From NCBI RefSeq assembly GCF_014652455.1, contig NZ_BMYV01000002.1, positions 310,001 to 374,000 of the forward strand: a DNA stretch of 64,000 nucleotides. The letters are read 5' to 3'. Under the pieces are notes generated by a model. That model made no database searches, was not told where the DNA came from, and was given only the letters and a program-made list of their open reading frames with translations. Both the position numbers and the translations under genes were made by a program. Positions 28,264 through 37,567 of the stretch are shown here, piece after piece (within the stretch, counting starts at the first letter, position 1; every line of letters begins with the position of its first letter). This stretch comes from Litorimonas cladophorae. Its GTDB lineage: Bacteria > Pseudomonadota > Alphaproteobacteria > Caulobacterales > Maricaulaceae.

Positions 28264-28692
28264 TTAGCCAATAGCGAATGGCATCTCGAGCGCGGTATAG
28301 GTGTGATCTCTATCCGGCATCGGTCCTGTTCCGATATTAAACTCAAGCGTCAGCGTTTGTACGAGGCGCTGGGTGAAGGGTACACCTATCTCCATCAGAT
28401 CTGCCTCACTTCGGATATAACGCGTTTCAGCGCTGGTATTGACGTTTCGGACAACGGGTTCGGTCACGTCGCTTCTGTAAGTGACGGTGAACCAATCGCC
28501 ATTCACGGCGCGGGTTTCTTCGGCAGCCCTCTCCAAGGCAATATTATACCCTTCATCTGAAGCGGTCGGGTTTTCAATCTGAACTGCGATTGTCGCAGTG
28601 GGTAAAGGGGCTGCCTCACTGGCGCTATGCGTCACGGTGGGAACAAGCGTAGCCGCTGTTAAGACTGCGGCTGTTAGAATAAACTTATGCAT
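28264..28692 (-). CDS. Small secreted protein of unknown function
   Basis: I do not recognise this 142-residue protein. It has a clear signal peptide (MHKFILTAAVLTAATLVPTVTHSASEA) and a mature part of about 115 residues without cysteine. It is predicted mostly beta, with DWFTVTYRSDVTEPVVRN and LVQTLTLEFNI. It is probably periplasmic. Confidence 0.7.
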   Translation of the reverse strand: MHKFILTAAVLTAATLVPTVTHSASEAAPLPTATIAVQIENPTASDEGYNIALERAAEETRAVNGDWFTVTYRSDVTEPVVRNVNTSAETRYIRSEADLMEIGVPFTQRLVQTLTLEFNIGTGPMPDRDHTYTALEMPFAIG

Positions 28693-28798
28693 AATCTTAC
28701 CTCCTGTTAGATAGACAACGTCTGTCTAACCCGCAGGTTCCGAGTCAATTAAGGTAAGATTAAGGCCGTTTTCTTTATGGGTAGGGGCGACTTCGCGT

Positions 28799-29437
28799 CT
28801 AGCTACGCGCGCGTTTCGCCATATACATCGCACGATCAGCACGGGCCAGGACTTGTTCGACCGTGTCGCCAGGTTCGCAAGGCGCGACACCCCACGCGGC
28901 GCTGACGCTAATGTCGCCAGTTGGCATGTGGACCTTTTGTTCGGCAATACGACAGGACAAAGCATGGGCTTTGGCTCTGGCGACTTTGACATCGGTTTTG
29001 AACAATAGGATGCCAAATTCGTCGCCGCCCAAACGCGCAACCATGTCGCAATCGCGGACACCGCTCTGGAGCACGCCTCCGATCTTTTTGAGCAAATCGT
29101 CCCCAACGCCGTGGCCAAAGCGGTCATTGATGGATTTGAACCCGTTTAGGTCGAAGAATAATACAGTCGAAAGCATGTCATAGCGCGCCATGACCGTTTG
29201 CGCGCGCGAGATTTCGCGCAGGAACGCACGTCGATTATAGACCGGTACAAGCGGATCCGTATCCGCGGCATGTTCCAATTCCAAAATCCGCAATCTTAAC
29301 CGCGCGACTTCGCCGGAGAGGGACTCATTGGCCTCAACTAAGGCGGCGTCAGCATCCCCACTCCGCTGGTGAAGGGGCGTCGCGGCATCTTGCATAACCC
29401 GTGTCAGGCGGACAGAACTCATGGATTGCGTACTCAT
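28799..29437 (-). CDS. GGDEF diguanylate cyclase
   Basis: The 212-residue protein has a short N-terminal coiled-coil ([24 protein letters not shown]). A complete GGDEF domain follows: [29 protein letters not shown] and the [11 protein letters not shown] active site. An inhibitory I-site RDCD sits five residues before GGDEF, so product feedback is expected. It should make c-di-GMP in the cytoplasm. It is divergent from purE. Confidence 0.93.
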   Translation of the reverse strand: MSTQSMSSVRLTRVMQDAATPLHQRSGDADAALVEANESLSGEVARLRLRILELEHAADTDPLVPVYNRRAFLREISRAQTVMARYDMLSTVLFFDLNGFKSINDRFGHGVGDDLLKKIGGVLQSGVRDCDMVARLGGDEFGILLFKTDVKVARAKAHALSCRIAEQKVHMPTGDISVSAAWGVAPCEPGDTVEQVLARADRAMYMAKRARS

Positions 29438-29587
29438 TGGATAGAATTTTTCATTTTCTCCCCAATCTTAACCCGCGTGATGTTAAGATTTCGCCAATGG
29501 GCATTTGACGCACGCAGTGGCGTGGGTAGAGTGACGCGCTTCCAATGGGGTGGCCCCAGCAGATGGGCCAAGGACGGGGAGTCGATG

Positions 29588-30079
29588 ATGACCGCACCAA
29601 AGATCGCAATTATTATGGGTTCGACCAGTGACTGGCCGACCATGCAGCATGCTGCTGACGTCTTGGACGCGCTGGATGTGGCCTATGACGCGACGGTGAT
29701 TTCCGCCCATCGCACGCCCGACCGATTGGTCGAATTTTCCAAAGGCGCAGAGGCGGCGGGCTTTCACGTTGTTATTGCGGGCGCAGGCGGCGCGGCGCAT
29801 TTGCCGGGCATGTGTGCCGCAATGACCCAGCTCCCAGTTTTAGGCGTCCCTGTCGAGAGCGCAGCGCTTTCGGGCATGGATAGCTTGCTCTCGATTGCGC
29901 AAATGCCGGGCGGCATTCCTGTCGGCACTTTGGCGATTGGGAAAGCGGGCGCGAAGAACGCAGGCCTGATGGCAGCCGCGATTTTGGCGCTGAACGATCC
30001 CGATTTGGCAGAGCGCCTGCGCGCGTGGCGCGCTGCCCAGACCGATTCCGTCGGAACCGATCCGCGAGGGACAAAATGA
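29588..30079 (+). CDS. purE: 5-(carboxyamino)imidazole ribonucleotide mutase
   Basis: The 163-residue protein is class I Pur[13 protein letters not shown] at the N-terminus, SAHRTPDRL near 42-50, [12 protein letters not shown] and [18 protein letters not shown]. It rearranges N5-CAIR to CAIR in purine synthesis. GGGGAG (29576-29581) is best spaced for ATG 29588; ATG 29585 is too close. It overlaps purK by 4 bp (ATGA). Confidence 0.95.
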   Translation: MTAPKIAIIMGSTSDWPTMQHAADVLDALDVAYDATVISAHRTPDRLVEFSKGAEAAGFHVVIAGAGGAAHLPGMCAAMTQLPVLGVPVESAALSGMDSLLSIAQMPGGIPVGTLAIGKAGAKNAGLMAAAILALNDPDLAERLRAWRAAQTDSVGTDPRGTK

Positions 30080-31170
30080 ACGCCGAGTCTCCGCGTGGCG
30101 CACAAACGGTGTTAGCCCCCGGCGCAACGCTTGGTATTTTGGGCGGCGGACAATTGGGCCGCATGTTGGCGGTTGCCGCCTCGCGCCTGGGTCTACACGT
30201 CCATATTTATTCGCCCAGCTCAGATTGCCCGGCCGCCTCTGTAGCGGAAACGCTGAGCATTGGTGCCTTTGACGATGTCGAAGCCATTATTGATTTCGCC
30301 AAAACCTGTGACGCGGTCACCTATGAGTTTGAAAACGTCCCCGCCATGTCGGCTAAAGGCGCGGCCTCTGTCAGCCCGCTGCGGCCCGGTGCGCGCGCGC
30401 TGGATGTCAGCCAAGACCGTCTGGTCGAGAAATCCTTCCTCCGCGCCCAAGTCGGCGTAGATGTGGCGGGTTTCGAAGACGTGGGCAGCGTCTATGATCT
30501 CAAACGCGCCGTGAAACGTTTAGGCTTGCCCTGTGTGTTGAAAACACGCCGACTGGGCTATGACGGCAAGGGCCAAGTCATTATTCGCGCGGCAGAAGAG
30601 ATAGACGCGGCGTGGAACACGCTCGCCCCTGCGCCTTGTATTCTTGAGGCCTTCATCCCCTTTGCGCGCGAAGTCTCTGTCGTCGCCGCGCGTGGTTTGG
30701 ACGGTCAGATCAAAGCCTATCCGCTGACGGAAAATGTGCACCTTAATCACATCCTTCATACCAGCACCGCGCCCGCCGCCCAAGATGATGGAAGCGCCGC
30801 CAAGATCGCCGCGCAAATTCTGGAACATCTGGATTATGTCGGCGTCATGGGCGTTGAGTTTTTCCAAATGCCAGACGGCCGCCTGATCGTGAATGAGATT
30901 GCCCCCCGCGTGCATAATTCGGGACATTGGACCCAAGATGGCGGCTGTACCGATCAATTCGAACAACATGTCCGCGCCGTTGCGGGTTGGCCCTTGGGCG
31001 ATGCCACGCCGAGCCGCCGGGTCGTTATGACCAATTTAATTGGCGATGATGTCAACGCTTGGGCCACACTCGCCGCCGAACCCGGAACCCGCATCCACCT
31101 CTACGGGAAAAGCGATATCCGAAAAGGCCGAAAAATGGGACATGTGAATCGGGTCATCGACGAGGTCTAG
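30076..31170 (+). CDS. purK: 5-(carboxyamino)imidazole ribonucleotide synthase
   Basis: The 364-residue protein is an ATP-grasp enzyme: [17 protein letters not shown] at the N-terminus, [14 protein letters not shown] (ATP-grasp), [30 protein letters not shown] and [14 protein letters not shown]. It carboxylates AIR using ATP and bicarbonate and feeds PurE, with which it overlaps. The length is normal. Confidence 0.95.
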   Translation: MNAESPRGAQTVLAPGATLGILGGGQLGRMLAVAASRLGLHVHIYSPSSDCPAASVAETLSIGAFDDVEAIIDFAKTCDAVTYEFENVPAMSAKGAASVSPLRPGARALDVSQDRLVEKSFLRAQVGVDVAGFEDVGSVYDLKRAVKRLGLPCVLKTRRLGYDGKGQVIIRAAEEIDAAWNTLAPAPCILEAFIPFAREVSVVAARGLDGQIKAYPLTENVHLNHILHTSTAPAAQDDGSAAKIAAQILEHLDYVGVMGVEFFQMPDGRLIVNEIAPRVHNSGHWTQDGGCTDQFEQHVRAVAGWPLGDATPSRRVVMTNLIGDDVNAWATLAAEPGTRIHLYGKSDIRKGRKMGHVNRVIDEV

Positions 31171-31390
31171 TTGATCCATCCAGAATCATAGAGAGGATCA
31201 ATAGATAGGGTCTGCCGCGAAGCCGTTGAATTGGCCCTGAGGCCAAATCAACTGAGCGGCGATGCGACCATGTTTAAGACATAGAGCATTGTTCACCGCC
31301 CATCGAGGGGTCAGCTCTGCCGTTGTTACCCGACACGCGGGTTGGGTTGGCGGGCGGCAACCCGCAGATCAAGGGCAAAGCCCTTGTAAA
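31171..31390. other. Structured noncoding stretch after purK
   Basis: No gene is seen. Several hairpins occur: 31225-31236 with 31241-31252 (12 bp, one mismatch), GCGGGTTG (31337-31344) with CAACCCGC (31358-31365), and CAAGGGCAAAGCCCTTG at 31370-31386. None has a clear U-run, so terminator or small RNA function is uncertain. Confidence 0.45.
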
Positions 31391-31625
31391 AAAGGACAGC
31401 CCGCGCAGCGGCAACCGCGATGGCTGCCAGAATTTAATACTAATGTTTACGCAATTGACACTGCGCGGCGGTGTTTCTCGAATAACGGCCTCACTTGATT
31501 GCCCCCGTTCCAGAGGGTCAGGCACGCGCTACTCGGCCCCTCAACACGCGCAGTCACGCACACATCAATAAGCACACCGTCCTCACAACAGCAGGTGACG
31601 TCCTACCTGTCCCAATGTGAGGAAC
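31391..31625 (+). repeat. Copy B of the three-copy dispersed family (frame-disrupted)
   Basis: It aligns with 7756-8085 and with the minus strand of 54148-54534 through a series of shared blocks: GGACAG.CCGC, CGCGAYGG...CCRGAAT, GTTTACGCAA (one T fewer than the GTTTTACGC of the other copies), GCGGTGTTTC, CACACCGTCCT and CCTACCTGTCCCA. The frame equivalent to the intact copy is interrupted by stops and shifts, so it is a relic. It abuts the AT-rich island. Confidence 0.6.
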
Positions 31626-31858
31626 GAGTTTAAACATAGGCGTAAATGGAGGGGCGGGGAGCGTGTTTTTGAAACTGTGGTTTTATGGGAACTACAGATG
31701 TTTTTAAACGAGGAGAGAGTTTTTCATGGTCGAGTTTCAAGGGACCTTATTCTAAATGATACACAAAGTGATCAGTATACGGATAATCTGTAATATCTAC
31801 CTGTGGCTTTACATTTAAAAAAGCTATTAATTTCTAGTTGACTTGCTATGTGGTTCGA
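31626..31858. other. AT-rich leader of the Zn-ribbon/NTase/DUF262 island
   Basis: No gene is seen. Base composition drops sharply here to AT-rich sequence, consistent with the left edge of an acquired segment and the promoter region of the three-gene operon that follows. No direct-repeat attachment site was found by eye. Confidence 0.4.
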
Positions 31859-32044
31859 ATGGCGACGTGGACCAAATCTCAAGTTGAACGAAATTGTATG
31901 GAGTGTGGGGCAACCCATACAGTAACTCAATTTAACCTACCCGTGCGAGAAAGAGGCAGCTTTAACTGTTTGGTCTGTGGAAAGATCGCATTTCGATGGA
32001 ACGGGGGTGTAGACTACTCTGACTGGAAGCTTAGAAGTGAGTGA
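31859..32044 (+). CDS. Small zinc-ribbon protein in the AT-rich island
   Basis: The 61-residue protein has two CxxC pairs (Cys13/Cys16 in NCMECGA and Cys37/Cys40 in NCLVCGK), a typical zinc ribbon, followed by FRWNGGVDYSDWKLRSE. It may bind nucleic acid or protein. ATG 31859 is preferred over an upstream TTG 31838. Its end overlaps the next gene by 8 bp, so co-translation is expected. The family is not recognised. Confidence 0.65.
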   Translation: MATWTKSQVERNCMECGATHTVTQFNLPVRERGSFNCLVCGKIAFRWNGGVDYSDWKLRSE

Positions 32045-32630
32045 GCTGTTAGGTGTCTTCAAAAGAGACCTAAGATCCGAGATGCCTAGTGAAGACATCT
32101 GTGACACACACATTTTTAATTCCAAAGTCTGGTTGTTGGAACAACGTTTTGGAGAACATTGCTTCGACAAATACGACGAACTGAAGAGATTTTTTGGAAG
32201 AAGTTTGAAAACCGACCCCAATGAAATAGCTATTGTTGGAAGTTCAAAAACCGGGTTCTCACTAACGCCTGATAAAAACTATCGTAAGTTCGACAACGAA
32301 AAATCTGATATTGACTTAGTTGTAGTCTCCCAAAAACTATTTGACGTATTTTGGGAAATCTTACTCCAAGACTACCACGCAGAGGGAAAACACGTCAGTA
32401 ATCAGCACATGACCAATGTATTCCGAAAGTTTGTGTCATTCAAACCATTTAATTCAAAGCACCTTTCGAAAGACATAAAAGTTTGGAATGAAGAGCTGGG
32501 TGGAATTCAAAGTGAATTTTTTACTCACTTTTCCATATCAAACAGCGTAAATTATAGAATTTATCAAAGTTGGGCCGCCGTAAAGTTATATCACACCAAG
32601 GGGATAACTGACTTGAGGAAGGACATTTAA
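32037..32630 (+). CDS. Nucleotidyltransferase-fold protein in the AT-rich island
   Basis: The 197-residue protein starts at GTG 32037. It carries a minimal pol-beta nucleotidyltransferase signature: GSSKTG (68-73), then SDIDLVVVS with Asp91 and Asp93 as the metal-binding DxD. The remaining C-terminal part is helical, with YRIYQSWAAVKLYH near 173-186. It might modify a protein or RNA with NMP, act as an antitoxin-like enzyme or make a signal nucleotide. The gene overlaps the zinc-ribbon gene and is one base from the DUF262 gene. The assignment is by motif only. Confidence 0.65.
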   Translation: MSELLGVFKRDLRSEMPSEDICDTHIFNSKVWLLEQRFGEHCFDKYDELKRFFGRSLKTDPNEIAIVGSSKTGFSLTPDKNYRKFDNEKSDIDLVVVSQKLFDVFWEILLQDYHAEGKHVSNQHMTNVFRKFVSFKPFNSKHLSKDIKVWNEELGGIQSEFFTHFSISNSVNYRIYQSWAAVKLYHTKGITDLRKDI

Positions 32631-32631
32631 A

Positions 32632-33687
32632 ATGATTTTAAACAATGAGCTTCAACCGGAACGTATGACTATTTCGGCTATTTCAGCAAAATTTTCTGAT
32701 GGTGAAATTTTCGTTGATGATGATTATCAACGAAGAAGCGTTTGGGTTGAAAAAAATAAAATTCGACTATTGGAAAGTGTGTTGACCGGTTACCCAATGC
32801 CGGAAGTCTACTTTTGGCAAGGTGAGCCGGAACCTACAACCGGAAAAATTACATTGAGCATAGTCGATGGCCAGCAACGTATCAGAGCAATTACTGAGTA
32901 CATTACCAATGAATTCAAGCTAACCAAATCCGCGTTGGACAGGCAAAATCAAAGTGAAGAGTTTGTTGGAAAACTATTTTCTGACTTGAAATCTGAGGAT
33001 AAGAATAAAATATGGAACTACCGCTTAAACGTTAGAGTTATTCCTTACACCGTCACAAGAGACGAAATAATTCGCCTCTTTTTGCGCCTTAATGAGACAG
33101 ATAAGTCTCTGAATCCTCAAGAATTAAGAAACGCAAAATTCAACGGAAAGTTCATTCAAGCTGCAATCGCTGTAGCAGACAATGATTTTTGGAAAAAATG
33201 GTCGGTATTTACTCCCGCAATAATTAGACGAATGACAGACGTAACCATATGCAGTCAATTCTTGGCCTTCTTCAGAGTGGGCCTTCAAGGAGAAATTACC
33301 CAAAAAGCAATCAATGGACTATATGATCAGTTTAATGACAAATATTCGCAAAAGAACTCCGACATTGAAAAATGCAACAATACACTAGAATTTATAGATA
33401 AGATATTTTCTACGAATGATGATATTGTAAAATTTTTTAAATCGCAAGTTCACTTCTATCCGTTGTTCATCGGGTCTTACATATTCTTAGAAAAAAGCAG
33501 ACCTATCGATATAAGTGCTCTAAGTGCAAATTTGGTGAAATTTGCAAAACTTTATAGAGAAAGAGGTTCACTTTCTTCAAACACAATCAATGAGTACTGG
33601 GGTGCGTCTAACGAAGGTACATCCCGAAGGTCGAATAGAGAAATTAGAGTGAATACTATTCTAAATGTTCTTGAAAATGGCACTTAA
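32632..33687 (+). CDS. DUF262 (GmrSD/ParB-like N-terminal domain) protein
   Basis: The 351-residue protein contains the DUF262 core: DDDYQRRSVW at 29-38, LESVLTGYPMPEVYFWQ at 47-63, the DGQQR NTPase motif at 79-83, and LRLNETDKSLNPQELRNA at 151-168. DUF262 proteins (GmrS, SspE, BrxU and others) hydrolyse nucleotides in phage defence. Here no HNH/DUF1524 nuclease domain follows; the C-terminal half is helical and AT-rich in coding (positions 33361-33420 hold 15 G/C in 60). It ends the three-gene operon. The molecular target is unknown. Confidence 0.85.
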   Translation: MILNNELQPERMTISAISAKFSDGEIFVDDDYQRRSVWVEKNKIRLLESVLTGYPMPEVYFWQGEPEPTTGKITLSIVDGQQRIRAITEYITNEFKLTKSALDRQNQSEEFVGKLFSDLKSEDKNKIWNYRLNVRVIPYTVTRDEIIRLFLRLNETDKSLNPQELRNAKFNGKFIQAAIAVADNDFWKKWSVFTPAIIRRMTDVTICSQFLAFFRVGLQGEITQKAINGLYDQFNDKYSQKNSDIEKCNNTLEFIDKIFSTNDDIVKFFKSQVHFYPLFIGSYIFLEKSRPIDISALSANLVKFAKLYRERGSLSSNTINEYWGASNEGTSRRSNREIRVNTILNVLENGT

Positions 33688-33957
33688 TATGCCCCAAGGT
33701 TTGTAGAAACTTTTTAGATTGAAGCTGTTTAGCCCATCGCTGCAAACAGCGCAAAATATGGGGCAGGCCAACAAAAATTTTGCTTACCTTTTTTGTTTTT
33801 ATTAGCCGATGGCCTCGCAGTATTTCAAACTTTGATGTTCGGTAGCCTTCTTTTCCTGATTTCGATGAGTGGCTTTAACCAGCCCAGTGAAATACACTGA
33901 GCTAACGTCTACTTCGGAGGTATTTGTGCAATGTTATAAGAGAATTTCAAGTTCCCC

Positions 33958-34803
33958 CTATCCCCGCGCTAGGCTCCACTTCGCCCAGAGCCAGAAAATC
34001 TTTGGGCCTTCAATTAAATACCGCTTCCATAACCGCTTGGGTTCGCTGGCGAGGCGGTAGAGCCATTCCATTCTGATCTTTTGCATCCATTTCGGCGCGC
34101 GTTTTGTGCGCCCCGAGAGGAAGTCGAGCGACGCCCCCACACAGAGGCCCAGGCCCACGCAATCCCCGCGATCCAAGCAGGCTTTGGCGATCATTTCCTG
34201 TTGCGGGCTACCCACGCAAATAAACACATAGCGCGCAGGATTTGCCGCGATAAATTCGGCTGTTTTGGCGACTTCATCGGGTTTATGGCGCAGGCCAAAG
34301 GGCGGCTCGTAATGATTGATCTTATCAAAACCATAGAGCTTTTTGATCGTGGCAATGATCTCTGCGTCTGCGCCAATGACGGTGATGGTATCGTCGCGCG
34401 TGATAACATTATCAAATAGCTGCTGCGTAAGGTCAGACCCCGGGACAGCTTTGAGGGGAATGCCTGAGAATTTAGCGAGGAGTTCCAAAATCCGCGAGTC
34501 GCAGACGGACAGCCAGCTGGCTTCGTAAAGCGGGTTAAACACCTCGGGCTCTTTGGCGACGCGCACCAGATGGTCGACATTGGGCGTAACGATAAAGCGG
34601 AAGCCGTGATCCATCGTCATCCATTTGGCGCGGGCCAAGGTCTGCATGGGGGTGAGGGGATCAAAGGTCGCGCCGATGAACTCATAACTGCGCATATTCA
34701 CGCGCCAATCGGTTTGTCCGGGGCGGCTGCTCTCGCGGCGATCTTCACCGCGCGGTACCGCCGGTACGATATGTTTGTCGACTTGATTCACTGTTCGGCC
34801 CAT
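33958..34803 (-). CDS. WecG/TagA/CpsF-family glycosyltransferase
   Basis: The 281-residue protein has the GT26 family segments: VTPNVDHLVRVAKEP, CDSRILELLAKFSGIPLKAVPGSDL, VIGADAEII, YEPPFGLRH, YVFICVGSPQQEMIA and GLCVGASLDFLSGRTKRAPKWMQKIRMEWLYRLASEP. These enzymes transfer ManNAc-A- or ManNAc-type sugars onto lipid carriers in exopolysaccharide and surface glycan synthesis. GAGGTGGG lies before ATG 34803, so I choose that start although homologues could begin at 34695. It is divergent from the ABC exporter gene with 75 bp between starts. Confidence 0.88.
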   Translation of the reverse strand: MGRTVNQVDKHIVPAVPRGEDRRESSRPGQTDWRVNMRSYEFIGATFDPLTPMQTLARAKWMTMDHGFRFIVTPNVDHLVRVAKEPEVFNPLYEASWLSVCDSRILELLAKFSGIPLKAVPGSDLTQQLFDNVITRDDTITVIGADAEIIATIKKLYGFDKINHYEPPFGLRHKPDEVAKTAEFIAANPARYVFICVGSPQQEMIAKACLDRGDCVGLGLCVGASLDFLSGRTKRAPKWMQKIRMEWLYRLASEPKRLWKRYLIEGPKIFWLWAKWSLARG

Positions 34804-34878
34804 TTGTCCCACCTCATAATGGGGATGGTCTAACACCGTGTGGTTGACATCGGGTTTACAGGGTCCACATGAACACAC

Positions 34879-36705
34879 ATGCCGCCAGATCACACAGCCC
34901 ACCCTTCCGACGACACTGCTGAGCGCGGAATCTTTAAGCAGCTTTTGGGCTTGGGGCGGCTGAAACCCTATCTCTGGCCCGCGGGGAATGTGGGATTTAA
35001 AGTCCGTTCGATTATTGCGTTGATCCTGACGGTGACGGGGCAATTCGTGATTGTGGGCGCGCCGTTCATGCTAGGACGTGCGATTGACGCGACGGATGTG
35101 GCAAAAGCCAGTGCGGCTGAGCAAGTGACCTTTATGATCGTTGTTATGGCGCTCGGCTATGGCGGTCTGCGGCTTTTATCGATCTTGTTCTCGGAAGGCC
35201 GCGAGTATATTTTTGCGCCTGTTGCGCAATCCGCCCAACGCGCTGTGGCCACCGCAACTTTTGCGCATATGCACAAACTCTCGCTGCGTTATCATCTGGA
35301 AAAACGCACTGGTAAATTGAACCGCATTATCGAACGCGGCGTGAAATCGATTGATTTCCTCTTTCGTTTTTTGCTGTTCAATATTGGTCCGACTTTTTTG
35401 AAACTCGGCGTCGTCGGCGTTGCTTTTGCGACTGTTTATGATTGGCGTTTCGCAGCCATCGCGGTTGTGATTGTGATCTCCTATGTGGCTTTCACAATCA
35501 TTACGACAGAGTGGCGGCTAAAATTCCGCCGCGAGATGAACCGCCAGGATAATGAGGCCGCTGCCAAAGCTGTTGATAGTTTGCTAAACTATGAGACGGT
35601 GAAATATTTCTCCGCAGAACGGTTTGAAACGGACCGCTACGATGTGGCCATGGGCGGATATATGCGCGCCGCCATTCGCTCTCGCACGTCGCTCTCGACG
35701 GTGAATATCGGACAAGGTTTATTGATGAACCTCGGCTTAGTGGCCGTAATGTTGTTGGCCGCAGATGGCATTTTAGGCGGCTCTGAGATGAGCATTGGCG
35801 ATATTACCACAATTACTTTTGTTATGCTGGATCTCTATCGCCCGCTTAACATTCTCGGTTTTGCCTATCGCGAGATTAAACAGGCGCTGACGGATTTAGA
35901 GAACATGTTCGCGCTGATGGATCGACGCCCCGAGATTGAAGATCGCCCCAACGCAGTCGATATTGCGGATGTCGAAGGCCGTGTCACTTTTGAAGATGTG
36001 CATTTCCACTACGACCCAGACCGCGAAATCCTGAAGGGTATCGATTTCACAATCGAGCCTGGGCAGACCGTCGCGATTGTCGGTCCCACAGGGGCAGGGA
36101 AATCAACGCTTTCGCGTATCCTGTTCCGCTTTTACGATATTGCGTCGGGAACTGTGCGCATTGACGGGCAAGATTTGCAGTCACTGACACAATCGAGTGT
36201 GCGCCGCGTCTTGGGTATCGTTCCGCAAGATACGGTCCTGTTCAATGATACGATCGGCTATAATATCGGCTATGCAAAACCTGGTGCTACGCAGGACGAG
36301 ATTGAGCAAGCCGCACGGGATGCGCAGGTCCATGACTTCATCGAAACGCTGCCCAAGGGCTATGACACCATCGTCGGTGAGCGGGGGTTGAAGCTGTCAG
36401 GCGGGGAGAAGCAACGCGTCGCGATTGCGCGGACGCTGCTAAAAAATCCGTCAATCTTGATTTTGGATGAGGCGACCTCTGCGCTGGATTCCGCGACAGA
36501 GCGTGACATTCAGGCCGCGTTGGACCGGATCGCAACGGACCGCACGACGCTGGTGATTGCCCATCGTTTGTCGACAATTATAAATGCGGATCAGATTTTG
36601 GTGATGGAAGATGGCCGTATCCGCGAGCGCGGCACGCATGATGAGCTTCTCTCGCAAGATGGCCTCTATGCGCATCTTTGGACACAACAAGAACAAGACG
36701 CTTAA
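34879..36705 (+). CDS. Atm1/ABCB7-type ABC exporter
   Basis: The 608-residue half-transporter has six TM helices at about 35-330. SLRYHLEKRTGKLNRIIERG and NYETVKYFSAERFETDRY are features of the Atm1 family. The nucleotide-binding domain has Walker A GPTGAGKST, signature LSGGEKQR and Walker B ILILDEATSALD. Atm1-type exporters move glutathione-linked metal or sulfur compounds. It works as a dimer in the inner membrane. It is followed by a hairpin at 36712-36735. Confidence 0.9.
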   Translation: MPPDHTAHPSDDTAERGIFKQLLGLGRLKPYLWPAGNVGFKVRSIIALILTVTGQFVIVGAPFMLGRAIDATDVAKASAAEQVTFMIVVMALGYGGLRLLSILFSEGREYIFAPVAQSAQRAVATATFAHMHKLSLRYHLEKRTGKLNRIIERGVKSIDFLFRFLLFNIGPTFLKLGVVGVAFATVYDWRFAAIAVVIVISYVAFTIITTEWRLKFRREMNRQDNEAAAKAVDSLLNYETVKYFSAERFETDRYDVAMGGYMRAAIRSRTSLSTVNIGQGLLMNLGLVAVMLLAADGILGGSEMSIGDITTITFVMLDLYRPLNILGFAYREIKQALTDLENMFALMDRRPEIEDRPNAVDIADVEGRVTFEDVHFHYDPDREILKGIDFTIEPGQTVAIVGPTGAGKSTLSRILFRFYDIASGTVRIDGQDLQSLTQSSVRRVLGIVPQDTVLFNDTIGYNIGYAKPGATQDEIEQAARDAQVHDFIETLPKGYDTIVGERGLKLSGGEKQRVAIARTLLKNPSILILDEATSALDSATERDIQAALDRIATDRTTLVIAHRLSTIINADQILVMEDGRIRERGTHDELLSQDGLYAHLWTQQEQDA

Positions 36706-36711
36706 ACGAAA

Positions 36712-36735
36712 ACACCCTCCGAAAGCGGAGGGTGT
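36712..36735. terminator. Shared terminator hairpin
   Basis: ACACCCTCCG (36712-36721) pairs perfectly with CGGAGGGTGT (36726-36735) around AAAG. On the minus side TTTTCGTTT follows. It lies between the convergent exporter and barrel lipoprotein genes. Confidence 0.7.
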
Positions 36736-36763
36736 GAAAGACTTCAGGCAGATTAGTGTTGTC

Positions 36764-37567
36764 TTAGAACTTCCGCGAAACCGCCAAAGAAACCGCATCG
36801 GAATTCGGGCCATCATAGTCATAAACTGTATAGTCTAGACGAACCGCCGTGCGCGGGTTCAGCGCGTATTCGAGGCCTGTGCCGTAGGCGACGCCATTTG
36901 TCGAATATTCCCGATCGAGAATAACGGCCGATGCGGATGAAACTTTCTCATCTAATTCGGTCTGATGATAGCCAACACGACCATAACCGCTGAATTTGTT
37001 AAAGAGGGGCAGGCGAAGGACGCCAAAGGCGGCAAGTGAGTTTTCAACGCTAATCGTTTGTCTGAAAGGTGCCCCTCCCACAGTTAAATCTGAAGAATCT
37101 TTGGATAGCCCAAATGACCCTTCGACCTCGGCCCCGAGATATTTGTTAGCCTGATAACCAAAGCGGCTCTGAACGCCGTAGAGGTCTTCGCCCGCTTCAT
37201 AATTTACAACACCAACGGTGCCATATGTATGCGGTTTGAAAGGGACGGGTCCGCCACGTAATCCATGCGGTGCGGCACCATAGGAAGACGGCACGTAATT
37301 CGCGTGTTGCCCTGTGGCGTGATGCCCGCGTTGTCCCTGATGCCCAGGCTTTTCTTGATGTCCGCGAACTGATGTTCCGTATGTGTGTGCGTCTGGTGTG
37401 ACGGGGTACTGAGATTTTGCAGCGGGTGCACCGAAATAGTGAGGCATTTGCTGACGTTGAAGGTCAGCATATTCATCCGCGAAAAAGTCACCCGTCCCAG
37501 CCATTGAACAGCCGGTCAATGCCGTCCCGAGGATCAGAAGAGGTAAATATTTAGCCGTAGAGCGCAT
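36764..37567 (-). CDS. Outer-membrane barrel lipoprotein
   Basis: The 267-residue protein has a lipobox (ALTGC). A Gln/Gly/His-rich linker (about 40-110, with GHQEKPGHQGQRGHHATGQH) is followed by an OmpA-like eight-strand barrel ending in VSRKF with C-terminal Phe. Repeats such as GYQANKYLGAEVEGSFGLS and GYGRVGYHQTEL support a porin-like fold. The function is unknown; the His-rich linker might bind metal. Confidence 0.75.
   Translation of the reverse strand: MRSTAKYLPLLILGTALTGCSMAGTGDFFADEYADLQRQQMPHYFGAPAAKSQYPVTPDAHTYGTSVRGHQEKPGHQGQRGHHATGQHANYVPSSYGAAPHGLRGGPVPFKPHTYGTVGVVNYEAGEDLYGVQSRFGYQANKYLGAEVEGSFGLSKDSSDLTVGGAPFRQTISVENSLAAFGVLRLPLFNKFSGYGRVGYHQTELDEKVSSASAVILDREYSTNGVAYGTGLEYALNPRTAVRLDYTVYDYDGPNSDAVSLAVSRKF

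Noticed and set aside
29764-30164. Long minus-strand frames opposite purE/purK
   Set aside because: They overlap well-supported enzymes in full and have no start site or homology of their own.
31838-31858. TTG start extending the zinc-ribbon protein
   Set aside because: ATG 31859 is close, gives the compact ribbon and avoids a rare TTG start.
31850-31870. GGTTCGAAT resembling a tRNA T-loop
   Set aside because: No acceptor, D or anticodon stems could be drawn around it.
32632-33687. DUF262 protein as a GmrSD type IV restriction enzyme
   Set aside because: No DUF1524/HNH nuclease region follows the DUF262 core; the C-terminal half is a plain helical region.
33688-33957. Short frame near 33869 as a gene
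   Set aside because: It overlaps the glycosyltransferase gene and has no motif or ribosome-binding site.
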